From Phellopilus nigrolimitatus (Eukaryota > Basidiomycota > Agaricomycetes > Hymenochaetales > Hymenochaetaceae), in the NCBI GenBank assembly GCA_021029095.1, contig JAJOHG010000019.1:1-64000 (forward strand): 64,000 bases of DNA, in the 5' to 3' direction. Below, piece after piece: positions 1 through 11,371 of this stretch. Position numbers and translations under genes: made by a program. The first letter of the stretch is position 1. The number at the start of each line of letters is the position of its first letter. Under the pieces are notes generated by a model. The model had not been told where the DNA came from and ran no database searches. It worked only from the letters and a program-made list of their open reading frames with translations.

Positions 1-1171
1 GCACAGGCGATGTCATTGAGGAAGCTCGAGAGTGGCCGGTCAGTACTGGACAAACGTGCGGCAGATGAGCGCTCATCATCAATGCCAGCAGACTCTCGCC
101 AGCCTCTCTCAGCCGTTTTCCCCCTTCGTGGCGTTCCGGCTTCTTCCAATAGCATCTTGATGCCCCTGCGTATTATTTATATCTGTCCCATTCCGAACTG
201 TTACGCTCCCGATGCACAGACTATTTTTGGCTCCGAGGTCTCGACGCAGTTGTGCATGCAACGACTCTCATTCGGCATTTCACGTCTCGCCCCGTCAGAC
301 AGGACGCGGTAATGCTGCTACCCCTCAGAGTACGATGAAAACCATCAGCAGCAGCAAAAGGTCCGACAATTATTCGAACTTCGCCATATATGGGACATCA
401 ACCGCTCGAGAAAACGCCACGAGGCTCGTACGGTGTCCTGTTCATGCCTCTTGGGAGCTCCATTTATACTGCCTTTACTAGGTAGCAGAAGTCTATGAGC
501 TCTTACGGGAAACACCGAAGCTTGAGGCTATAACCACGTTTCCGGAACGCCTTAATTAACGGGCACAATTACCATCGGGCTCAAGATTCAAACCTTCCTC
601 GGCCTCGAAATTTCAAAATTCCAAAGGTGGTCGCTTCTACAGATTGAAGTGCCCAGATATCGATATACGGCGATCAGAATTTTCTGGGGTATTTCACTTC
701 CATTGATTGCGGGCACCGTTTTCATGAGCGGCCATCATCTTATTTCTTAAAGCCGCGTCTTCTTTTGTGCCTCTCAGGCTCTGGCTCGTACTTGATTGGT
801 TCGTGCCCCGCCGTCAAATCTATGCATTTGCAACGTCCGCAAATGCACTCAATACGCTCGAAATGTTACGAGATGCAGATGGTCAATGCTTCGGCCTGAA
901 AGCAGCCAAAGCGAGTCGCGCTTCTGCTCTGTATGAAGCTACGATAAGTCCCCGTTTGCTCAGTAAGATTTCGAGGACACCATTTATGCGGTGCGCCGTC
1001 TAGATGGTCGCCATCTAAACTTTCGCCTTTCTCATGCTGCGAGCAGACCCTGGGATGTCGTCTTCAGCTGCAATGGAAATCCATGCCTTTCAAATGTTCT
1101 GCTTTTTTCATATATTCTTTTCAAATATATTTTTTGAGTGTGTACTCCGGAGTTCACTGCCTTCCTGCCCG
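1..1171. other. 5' intergenic stretch, no recognised gene
   Basis: Short open frames occur on both strands, but none shows a family motif, a consistent intron pattern or a convincing length. The last 100 bases lead into the promoter of P450 copy A. Nothing else is supported here. Confidence 0.5.
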
Positions 1172-1178
1172 TATAAAA
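1172..1178 (+). promoter_or_regulatory. TATA box of P450 copy A
   Basis: TATAAAA lies 86 bases upstream of the ATG at 1258. The stretch from this box to the ATG is almost the same as in copies B and C, so the core promoter and 5' leader were duplicated with the genes. Upstream of the box, copy A diverges from B and C. Confidence 0.7.
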
Positions 1179-1257
1179 CCTCCTGCTTGAATCCTCAACT
1201 ATCATCAGTCCTTCACTGGCATCTTCTCATTGCTCATTATTCACTACACATTCGATC

Positions 1258-3350
1258 ATGTCTATCCAGCCTTCTCCTGCCGTTTCTGCCTGGCCCAGAC
1301 TGAACCCCTTCGCCGGTCCAACTCCCTCTGTCACTCCCAACACTAACAACCATGCCATCGTCGTTGTAGGAATCCTCCTCTTCGCAAGCCTATACGTTCT
1401 CCCCAAGCTCTTCGGCTACAAGTCTCTCAGCGTCTTCAGTCGCAAGCTGTACAACAAAGCCGGCTACGCTATTCCCAGCGGACCTATAGGCCTTCCGATC
1501 GTCGGTAAGTCCTAGACCTACACTTTACAATCCGCTAGTGGCTAACGTTTTACTACAGGATCGTTCCCTTTCCTTTCACATTATCCTGAAATGATGATGG
1601 ACTACTGGTACAAACGCTTCGGCCCTCTGTATTCTCTTTGGATTGGAAACCAGCTTTTCATGGTCATCTCCGACCCGGGGATTGCCAAGGATCTCCTTGT
1701 CACCAACGGCGTGGTCACTTCGAGTGTACGTTGATATTTTGGCTGTTCACTATTTCCATACTCAATGTTTTTCTCCAGAGAAAAGAAATGTTTATCAAAT
1801 CGCAGACTGTCTTCGTTGGAAGGGGAATCACCGCTACTCCCTACAACGACCGCTGGTAAGCTTCGCGGTACTGAATGAATTAGCATCCGACTCACAGTAC
1901 TCTTTCAAGGCGCAAGCACCGTAAAATCGCATCTGTCTGGTTGAACCAACGTGCCGTCGACAGTTACTCCCAGGTTCTTGACTACGAAGCCACCACACTT
2001 TTGAAGGAGCTGTACCGTGCCGGCAACAGCCCAATCAACCCGCAACCTCACGCCGGTCGCTGCTCCCTGAACAACATGCTCACAATCGCGTTCGCCTCCC
2101 GCACGGAGAGCGTCCAAGACCCGTTAGTTTCCCAAGCACTCAAGCTGTCTCGCGAGTTCATGTAAGTGCTTTTTTTTTGTCCGAGACAGTGAAAGAATTA
2201 AATGACTTCGATTCCAGGAATTGCACTGGTCCCGTCTCGAACCTTGTCGACTTCATCACGCCGTTGCAATGGTTCACGACTCCGTTGCAAGCACGAGGCA
2301 AGAAGCTTCACCAGGGACTCGTCGACACCTACGGCGGGTTGATCAAGAGCATCGAGTCCCGAATGAATGCAGGCGAAGACGTGCCCGACTGCTTGGCCAA
2401 GACGATGATCCTCTCACGCGAATCTGAGAACCTCGATGACCTCGACATGGCGATTCTCGCTTCCGCGTTCATGATTGGTGGTGTTGAGACGGTAAGCGAC
2501 ACTAAGATTGTTCTCTACACCCACACTCGCTGATTTGTTCGGGTACAGACGGCTTCGATCATGCAGTGGTTCTCCGCTCTCATTCCAGCATATCCCGAGA
2601 TTCAGAAAAAGGCCCAGGAAGAGCTTGACCGCGTCGTCGGCCGCGACCGTCTGCCCACCATAGAGGACGAGAAGGATCTCCCGTATTGCCATGTGCGCCT
2701 TTCCACCTACATCGTGTCGTGCAAAAGTAGCTGACAAAACATTGAAGGCTATCGTCAAGGAAGTCGAACGAGTCCACAACCCTTTCTGGCTCGGCACGCC
2801 GCATGTCGCTTCGGAAGACATCGTCTACAAGGGCCAGTATATCCCGAAAGACACGGTGCTGGTTCTCAACACGTACTCGATGCACCACAACCCTGAGCGT
2901 CACCCAGAGCCCCACAAGTTCAACGTAAGGACGGCAGCATTTTATTCTACGACGCTTCTGCTCACTTCTCTTTTCGATACTGCAGCCCGAGAGATATATC
3001 AACGATCACACCAACAACACGGAGTCTGCCAATCTGCCGAACGCTTACGAGCGCGACAACTGGATGTTCGGAGCAGGGTAAGTCCTGCTGGTTGTTTCCG
3101 AAATGGACATAAATGACCTGACGGATTTGAATTCCCCAGACGTCGAATCTGCCCCGGTATGATCGTCGCGGAGCGTGAAATCTGGCTGACGATCTCGCGC
3201 ATGCTCTGGGCGTTCAACATGCACGAGGTGCCCGGTGAACCTATCGACCTGATGGAATACGACGGGCTGTCTGGACGTTCGCCGATGCCGTTCAAAATCC
3301 AGCTTGCTCCTCGTCACGCAAATGTCGTCAAGGTCCTAGGGATGGAGTAA
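1258..3350 (+). CDS. Cytochrome P450 monooxygenase, copy A (intact)
   Basis: Nine exons give 546 residues: 1258-1504, 1559-1725, 1779-1855, 1910-2161, 2218-2491, 2549-2692, 2748-2924, 2986-3077, 3140-3350. Every junction keeps frame. An N-terminal membrane anchor (about residues 32-52) is followed by the P450 fold. The I-helix reads GGVETT, where acidic-Thr activates oxygen. The K-helix ExxR is EVER, the PERF-type motif is PERY, and the heme loop FGAGRRICPG carries the Cys that ligates iron. It is probably an ER-anchored microsomal monooxygenase using a reductase partner; the substrate is unknown. Intron 1 has a normal GT donor, unlike copies B and C. Its closest neighbour is a convergent HPP-family gene, and that pairing is repeated at 18.6-22.2 kb. 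Confidence 0.93.
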
Positions 3351-4816
3351 AACAGAGTACGATACATACTCAAGCACAACAAAAAAGTACGCTCGACAGT
3401 AGTAGAAGGATATGGTTTACGTGCATAGATGGCGTTTGTCGTCAGAATATGGTTAGTTTTAACTTGCAGAAATTTGAGAGGGGGTATTACATAGTTTAGA
3501 GATAGTCGATGACATTAATCGAAATAAACATTTTTTATCGGCCTATTTACCGAGGAATCGCATTTGAGTGGAGGTTGTGCTCGCCGCGTGGTGGCGTCGA
3601 TCACGTCGATCGTTTTTGAGTTTTAGAATTGCACGTACTACATACAGGTGGGTCAGAAAAGTCTTCGCCCCCCTAAAAAAGGAAGGTGGTTCTCGTCCGC
3701 GTCGTTCACACAAAAAAAGGTGAAAAAATGTTGTAAAACTATGCGAGCCTTTGCCCTAGATACATGAAAGAGTCGGGTAGGACGGGGTCGTTCTTGGTTC
3801 ACCGTCCACGCCAATGATCGTCAAGCACCCGTAATAGACGATTACAACCGAAACAAGTCCTTCCGGCGCTTCCGCTGTATTTCGTTCACAAGTATTCTTA
3901 CTACTTGTGTTTGAATAAATAGTTTATAAATGTTTTGAACAGGATAGGAAGAAAAAGACGGTAAGATTGAAGATAAGTAATCCTATTTCCGGCATGAATT
4001 GAAGGGTATCTGTATTGGCGGTGGCCTCGGACAGCGTCGATGCCCTGAAAGACAGATGATGATTGAACTCCGACTCAACGTGTAGTTCGAAATCTACATG
4101 TCTTCGGAAAAACAGGGATGAAAAGCATCCAAAGGATGGGAGCACGTCTTTCCTGCATAGACCTGTAAAAAATATCATAGTCATCAAATATGTTTACTAT
4201 GTCAGCAGGAAGATGACGGTGGCTCTCGACATGGGTCAGTCTGAATAACTCAAGAGAAGGAAATCCGACAGAAACCGGGCGACATCATGCACAGGTTATA
4301 TCTAGTGCATCTGAGGCTACTTACTTCCGTCTCGACTTTGCATCTTTTCTTATTTTGTTTTATTCTTCTGAGCAAGCCGATCTCAACGTTGATCGATTTT
4401 AATTTACCGAACGCGCCCGTGTGCTAGGCTCGTAGGCACTTGGCAAAAAGTCCAGTGGCATGATTAATTACCTCCCCCCCCCCCCCCTCCCCTCTCTCAA
4501 ATTTGTATTATAGATTCCTCGAATCATGTTTTCGGCGAGGTAAGCGTTCACAACGCAACCAATGGGTATTGATGTGAGCGTACGAGTTGAATCTGGATCG
4601 ATTATAATATGTAGTCAGGAAAATATAAGCTGCAGAGTAATTACAGATTTAACTGACACATCGGACTATCATAGTAGGCGACCCACTGTGGTCAGATTAA
4701 TTTCATCTTCAGGTTCCGCCAAAGTCAGGAGAGCGAACCCATCGGAGAAAAGCGTGCGAGGACCAAAGGACTCGACAGCAATTACTGGCGAGGATCCGTT
4801 CTAGAGCTTCCAGGCT
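3351..4816. other. Intergenic between P450 A and HPP1
   Basis: The first roughly 230 bases after the P450 A stop closely match, in inverted orientation, the sequence beyond the stop of copy C (about 19840-20053), but not the region after copy B. A run of 14 C lies at 4474-4487. No gene is recognised in the rest. Confidence 0.6.
4474..4487 (+). repeat. Poly-C homopolymer
   Basis: Fourteen consecutive C in an otherwise AT-leaning spacer, followed by a short CT-rich stretch. Simple-sequence tract with no function assigned; its length may be unreliable in sequencing. Confidence 0.9.
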
Positions 4817-5595
4817 TCAAGCGCGCTGTTCAGCCAGCTCTCCGGATTCAATGTTGTTCTCCTTAGCTCCGATCGCAGTCTCATTTGACTTCGCCGGGAT
4901 GACAGTGGAAGGCGGGGACGGTGCACATGGCGATATCCAAAAAACAGGATACTTCCGCTGAATATTGTTGATCAAGAGTGCCACGACTAGAACGAGCATA
5001 CTCGAGAGCAGGACAACCGGAAGATAGTACCAACTAATCGCCCACACCTCGTCGTTTACGGCGACCAAAAGCGCAGTTGCACCGGCAGGAGGATGCGTCG
5101 TCGCAGTCATCTGCATAGCGACGATGGCGAGGGACGTGGACAGCGAGCCGGCGAGCCACCTCAACGATTCAAAGTGGGACGAAAGGCTGAAGAGTTTTGT
5201 GATGCAGAGACCGATGAGCGCAGAGATGAAGTGGCCTCCGACGAGAGCACGGGGCTGGGCGAGCGGTGCCTCAATAGCGCCGTAGCATAGGACGGCAGAA
5301 GCACCCTGAGTGTAATTTAAGTCAGTCTAAGGGTCACCGGACTCGCGTACGAGACCAAGCGCGCGCGACTCACGTAGCTGGCAATAATAGACGGTACCTT
5401 TCGGCCGATGAAGTACTGGGCGTGCCCGAAAACCGCCTGTAGGATTGAAAGGCCAGCGAACGCGCCGATGAAAGACCAGAACCAGACGACATATTCCGGC
5501 CTTTTCTGGGGCGGGCTTCTACGGTGGCCTAACCAGTGAGAAAACCAGACAGGCAGACTAGCCAGACGACTCGGAGGACTCGAGCTTTCGCTCAT
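4817..5595 (-). CDS. HPP-family integral membrane protein, copy 1
   Basis: Two exons on the minus strand (5374-5595 and 4817-5305) give 236 residues. The family signature HPPAGATAL is present, flanked by hydrophobic segments consistent with several membrane spans, and the frame runs through GASAVLCYGAIEAPLAQPRA. Plant members of the HPP family have been described as nitrite transporters; the substrate of fungal members is not established. The sequence is close to the copy at 18601-19385, but the two differ in gene structure: copy 1 has no intron after the LSILQ segment, where copy 2 has one. The ATG at 5595 was chosen because the shared family sequence begins soon after; the frame stays open upstream to 5829, so a longer start is possible. 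Confidence 0.87.
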
Positions 5596-7244
5596 GAGCG
5601 TAGCTAGAGCTATATTCGAAGGAATCTCGCGCTCTATGGATTGCCAAGTGTCCAAGTAGTCGTCTGCGGTGGAATGCAGCGCTCGTTTTCGGGACCTGGA
5701 TTGAACGCGAACGCGAGTTATTCCATCGGACTCAGGTGGTAATTTTGCGACTCGGCTGAATAAAGGCAAAGACCTGCCAAAATGAGAGATCACGTGTCGA
5801 AGATGCTCGTCGCAATTGGGACAGCACATCGCCTAATTCGGGACTCACCCAGACCCAAGGAAATGCCGTCACAGCGAACTGTATCCACTTACGAGCGTAA
5901 CCAACGTGTTTAAGTCGTGAGCAGTGGTCGTATCGACTACTCAGCCGCTCGAACCGACATCTGATCGTGCGGTGATTGTTCTACTGAGGTGCGCTCGGGT
6001 TTTGCCAAGTCTTGCGCTTTCCTGGAGCTCGTAACGTCTACACTCGAATTTGCAAACCCAGAACACCACACAACTCGTACGTACTCAAATTTCTAACCAG
6101 CAGATTGCGAATGAATTCATTTGCTTTTGCAAATGCGTACGTTCTGGGGTTATTAGCTTCAATCACTTGCGTGAGTCTTCCGCGTCTTCCTATACCCGCA
6201 CAGCATTTTCTGGACAGCCTTATTCTTGGATCTTTGGAACTGGCCCCGATTTGTTACGCTTTCAATACTTCAACCTATTGTGAGTGGGCGCAATAAGCAG
6301 GGGCGAGAATTCCGGTCCGAGGAGCGCCGACTTTGACGACGAACCGCTACACTGGCTTGGGCACATCGTTTCCTGACGTCCCGCCAAAAGACATTTACAA
6401 AGCAGCTCAAGCAGCATGTTGTTTCTCCGAGTACAGCAGCAAGGACTATCAACAATAGGAGGCTCAGAAAATGCTCGGACTTCGTCATGCGCTCGAGAGG
6501 ATACGGCGGTCTCGTGCGGTTTCTCATCCAATTATTCGTTAAGGGCTGCATTTTTCCTGCAGCCTTTAGATTCTCTAAGTCCATTGAAACTACTGAAATG
6601 CTAAACATGCTTCCAAATCGCGTGATTGATGTAGACGGGACTTACATAAGGGAGTGCAGCTACCTCGGCCTGCAAAGGGCCAAGATTCAATCCTCGGTCC
6701 TCCAAGATCTCGAAAGCTCTGCAGGAGAATTGCGTCTACTGACTACTAAAGGGTCAAAATACTAATTACAATGATGCGAAACTTATGGGGTTTTCCGATT
6801 TCACTGATTGGAGGACACCATCTTTCTGAGCGGTCACCAATGAAATTCTTAAATCCGCGCCTTTTTCCTGCTTTCGAGCACTCACTTGCGCTGATTGGCT
6901 CGAACCAAACAACCAAAAATATGTTTGCAAAGTCAGTTAATGCAGTCGATTTCCTACGACATGTACACGGGCTGGTGATTGGCCTGAATTCGCCGAAGTA
7001 GTTCGGGACCTCGCTCGTGATGGAACTTTGGTCAGTCTACGGGACCTTCAAACAATAATTCAAACATGCCGTGTTCTTCCGTTCAAACGGTTGCCATCTC
7101 GTTCTCAAATTATTCTGTCGTACCCTTGGCATATCCAGGAGCAAAGCCTTTCATTTCAAACAACAGCTATCGGAGTCCATGCTTTCCAAAAATCATTTTC
7201 ATATGCTCTCCCTAATTCACTCCTTTCACTGCTTTCTGGGCTCG
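5596..7244. other. Divergent spacer between HPP1 and P450 B
   Basis: No gene recognised in the HPP1-proximal part. From about 6745 to the P450 B start the sequence matches, in inverted orientation, the 5' flank of copy C (down to about 22735). Landmarks are a shared GGGGTTTTCCG block and the gene-proximal TATA region. This shared flank shows that copy C was derived from a B-like locus at its 5' end. Confidence 0.6.
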
Positions 7245-7251
7245 TATAAAA
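7245..7251 (+). promoter_or_regulatory. TATA box of P450 copy B
   Basis: TATAAAA, 86 bases upstream of the ATG at 7331, at the same spacing as in copy A. Confidence 0.7.
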
Positions 7252-7330
7252 CACTCCTGCTTGAATCCTCAATTATCATCAGTCCTTCACTGGCATCTTC
7301 TCATACTCACTACTCACTACACATTCGATC

Positions 7331-9435
7331 ATGTCTATCCAGCCTTCTCCTGCCGTTTCTGCCTGGCCCAGACTGAACCCCTTCGCCGGTCCAACTCCCT
7401 CTGTCACTCCCAACACTAACAACCATGCCATCGTCGTTGTAGGAATCCTCCTCTTCGCAAGCCTATACGTTCTCCCCAAACTCTTCGGCTACAAGTCTCT
7501 CAGCGTCTTCAGTCGCAAGCTGTACAACAAAGCCGGCTATGCTATTCCCAGCGGACCTATAGGCCTTCCGATCATCGGCAAGTCCTATACTCACACTTTC
7601 CGATTTGCTAGTGGCTAACTCCTTACTACAGGATCGTTCCCTTTCCTTTCGCATTATCCGGAAATGATGATGGACTACTGGTACAAGCGCTTCGGCCCTC
7701 TGTATTCTCTTTGGATTGGAAACCAGCTTTTCATGGTCATCTCCGACCCGGGGATTGCCAAGGATCTCCTTGTCACCAACGGCGTGGTCACTTCGAGTGT
7801 ACGTTGATATTTTGGCTATTCAGCCTTTCCATACTTACTGTTCTTCTCCAGAGGAAAGAAATGTTTATCAAATCGCAGACGGTCTTCGTTGGAAGGGGAA
7901 TCACCGCTACTCCCTACAACGACCGCTGGTAAGTTTTGCGGTACTGAATGAATTAGCGTCCAACTTATAAATAATCTTTCAAGGCGCAAGCACCGTAAAA
8001 TCGCGTCTGTCTGGTTGAACCAACGTGCCGTCGACAGTTACTCCCAGGTCCTGGATTACGAAGCCACTACACTTTTGAAGGAGCTGTACCGTGCCGGCAA
8101 CAACCCAATCAACCCGCAACCTCACGCCGGTCGCTGCTCTCTGAACAACATGCTTACGATCGCTTTCGCCTCCCGCACGGAGAGCGTCCAAGATCCGTTG
8201 GTCTCCCAGGCACTCAAGCTTTCCCGCGAATTCATGTAAGTGCCTCTCTTTGTTTGTCTGAATCAGTCAAAGAATTAAATGACTTCAATTCCAGGAACTG
8301 CACGGGCCCCGTCTCGAACCTCGTCGACTTTATCACGCCCTTACAATGGTTTACTACGCCGTTGCAAGCACGAGGCAAGAAACTTCACCAGGGACTCGTC
8401 GACACGTACGGCGGGCTGATCAAGAGCATTGAGTCCCGAATGAATGCAGGCGAAGACGTGCCCGACTGCTTGGCCAAGACGATGATCCTCTCTCGCGAGT
8501 CTGAGAACCTCGACGACCTCGACATGGCGATTTTGGCTTCCGCGTTCATGATCGGCGGAGTCGAGACGGTGAGCAGCCTGTCCTAAGATCATATATTGCA
8601 CAGACGCTCATGACTTGTTTTGGATACAGACGGCTTCGATTATGCAATGGTTCTCCGCTCTCATTCCAGCATATCCCGAGATTCAGAAGAAGGCCCAGGA
8701 AGAGCTGGACCGCGTCGTCGGCCGCGACCGTCTGCCCACCATAGAGGACGAGAAGGATCTACCGTATTGCCATGTGCGCCTTTCCACCTCCATCGTGTCG
8801 TGCAAAAGTAGCTGACAGGAACCCTTGAAGGCTATCGTCAAGGAAGTCGAGCGAGTCCACAACCCTTTCTGGCTCGGCACGCCGCATGTTGCTTCGGAGG
8901 ACATCGTCTACAAGGGCCAGTATATCCCGAAAGACACCGTGCTCGTGCTCAACACGTACTCGATGCACCACAACCCTGAGCGTCACCCAGAGCCCCACAA
9001 GTTCAACGTAAGGACAGCAGCGTGTTTTATTCTACGATGCTTCTGCTCACTTCACTTTTCGATACTGCAGCCCGAGAGATATATCAACGATCACACCAAC
9101 AACACGGAGTCTGCCAACCTGCCGAACGCTTACGAGCGCGACAACTGGATGTTCGGAGCAGGGTACGTCTTGCGGGTTGTTTCTGGTATGGACACGAGTG
9201 ACCTGACAGATTTGAACTGCACAGTCGCCGAATCTGCCCCGGAATGATTGTCGCGGAGCGTGAAATCTGGCTGACGATCTCGCGCATGCTCTGGGCGTTC
9301 AACATGCATGAGGTGCCCGGTGAACCGATCGACTTGATGGAATACGACGGGCTGTCTGGACGTTCGCCGATGCCGTTCAAAATCCAACTTGCTCCTCGTC
9401 ACGCAAATGTCGCAAAGGTCCTAGGGACGGAGTAA
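7331..9435 (+). CDS. Cytochrome P450 monooxygenase, copy B (intact)
   Basis: Nine exons at the same positions as copy A give 546 residues: 7331-7577, 7632-7798, 7852-7928, 7984-8235, 8295-8568, 8630-8773, 8831-9007, 9071-9162, 9225-9435. All catalytic motifs are kept: the GGVETT I-helix, EVER K-helix and FGAGRRICPG heme loop. It is very close to copy A, so a recent tandem duplicate with the same or related substrate is likely. Intron 1 starts with GCAAGT rather than GTAAGT, a GC-AG intron, because the only nearby GT would break the frame. Promoter-proximal sequence is shared with A and C. The 3' flank differs from that of A and C. Confidence 0.93.
7578..7631 (+). other. GC-AG intron 1 of P450 copy B
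   Basis: The exon ends ATCATCG and the intron begins GCAAGT and ends TACAG. The equivalent copy A intron begins GTAAGT. Copy C has the same GC donor as B. GC-AG introns with an otherwise perfect donor are a known minor class spliced by the U2 spliceosome. Confidence 0.75.
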
Positions 9436-9643
9436 GCCAGCCTGGCGCATATACTCAGGCAGGTAAAGGATTACGTCCGCTAGTAATTTAGTCCAGATTA
9501 ATTAGTCGGTTTTTAGAGTTTTATAAATTAGCACACGCGTACGAAGCTCAAACTTGTACTGTATCAGCAATTGTAATGCATAAAATGCAATAATACGCGG
9601 TGCACAATATACTAATACAGTTATCCACTTCACAAGTCTCCCT

Positions 9644-11089
9644 TCAAGTGGCCCATTCAATTGGCTTTGCTGGTAAGCCTCGTTCGTTGATAGCAGCATT
9701 AACAGCAGACAACATCAAATCCAAGCAAAGCAACAGTCTGTCTTCTCTGGCTTTGAGCGCAAACACGTTGCCCCATACACACCACAGACGGTTTGCTATA
9801 ATCAGGATCAGAGAAGCACTATGTGTCGTGGCAAGGAGGTGCCCGAGCTCGAACACGCTAAACCGAAAAATTGTCGGATTATTTGGATACGGACATGTTG
9901 AATCTGTTTCCCGCCCATCTGGACTTGATATAGGAGGAACTGGGCTCGAATCTGCAGCCGGAGTCGAGGCTTTAAGTTTGATCTGGAGAACCGACTCGAC
10001 AAAGACGTCTGCGTCACCCGACATCAGGTAATCGACAACAAGAGGGAGGTTCTGTGCGTCTAGAACACGAACGAAGATCGAGGGCAGAACGTCGACAATA
10101 GTAATCGCCGTACTTGCGAGCCGATTCTCGTTTGTCTCTGATGCTTCTCTAATTCTCGTTTGCCGAACGCCCTTGGGAACTATTGGAAGATCAGGACAGT
10201 GACACGCTAAAAGTTCGAGATTGACGGGCAGGAAGTATTCGGGATTGTCCTCGTTATAACCGCAGGCGAGTACGTGAGAAGGTGCGAATCGCGAGGGCTC
10301 AGACTCATCGTTGACGTTTTCATTGTCGTCGTAGTCAGTGGCGTAGTGAGCCTCCCAAACAATCCCCTCGGCAAACGCACGCGCGTTCTCATCGGGTTGC
10401 ATAAGTGGCACAATTCGGCTCTGAAAGTGTGCCCGTCTGAAATCCTTCAGCGCCCTTCATGCGTATACAGTTTTCAGCCGGTTGATGAATTCATCCATGA
10501 GATAGACTTACAGCGCTCCAAATCTGAATAGCTCTGCTTTGATCTCGTCTTCGGTGGATGTTTTCAACAAACGCGCTTTTGCGAGTATGTGGTCAACCGT
10601 TTCGAGTCTCTGCGGGTCGATCGCTTCTGCACTGGTATGGACGAACGTCCAGGGAAGACGAGAAAGCAGTCCTACACTCAGCGGCTCGTCGTAAAGTCTG
10701 TACTGATGTGAACAGAGCCAGACATCCATAAAATTTCCATGGTCCACGGGGCCTTCCTTCTCAACTGGTATCAAGGAGCGAACGCACGCGCATAAAGCAT
10801 CGAATTCCAATTCGCCAGTCGTTGAACTAGCCTTGTCATTTTGGGTGCCAATGCACAAATGGACGACTTTTCCTTGTAGCGAGAATACGGGTTGGAATTC
10901 AGGATCCGATTCTGTCTCGATCTCTTTCCAAAGATTTTGCACACTAATTGGCGGAAGATCTGGGAGTTCCTGCTCGTCAGGGCAAGAGATATCGGCCAGT
11001 TCTGGTTTACTCTCGCTGCTTTTCTTTATCGAAGTTGGATCATCGGCGATGTCAGCGGCAAACGGCGTTGAGTTTCGTATGGTTGGCAT
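9644..11089 (-). CDS. Unrecognised protein, two exons
   Basis: Exons 10512-11089 and 9644-10436 with a 75-bp GT-AG intron give 456 residues in one frame (junction reads FGAL then RAHFQ). No signal peptide or clear membrane span is seen. The N-terminal third is acidic and Ser/Pro-rich; the middle is mixed alpha/beta-like with several Trp, Cys and His, and the C-terminus is leucine-rich. I do not recognise a family. The ATG at 11089 is the first in frame. It lies 283 bases downstream of GWT1 on the same strand. Intron structure and codon content support a real gene, but no function is offered. Confidence 0.6.
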
Positions 11090-11371
11090 AGAAGGTAAAG
11101 GTAGAGATGGAGACAGTGGGCAAAGTTCGTTTGAGCTGAATAAAGGTCTTATATATTCACCGAAGCAACAGTGGTCTCGGCAAGCGTATAAGCCACAATG
11201 GATTTGAACTGCATTCTATTTCGAGGAAGTGGCTTGGCCACATCATAAAGGAAACGATAGCACATGACTAAAAGAAGAAAAACGCACCGGCCACTGGGTT
11301 ATTATATTATACACAGAATGCAGTTGTGATGATTGTTTGAAGTCAAGGTAATAGCCAGATTATAAAGCGCG

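Noticed and set aside
1..480. Two overlapping frames at the left edge as a possible truncated gene
   Set aside because: No family motif, no intron logic and no partner exon; composition is not distinctive.
5093..5290. Plus-strand frame across HPP1
   Set aside because: Antisense of a clear HPP-family exon; low-complexity Arg/Glu/Gly composition and no homologous pattern in the HPP2 copy.
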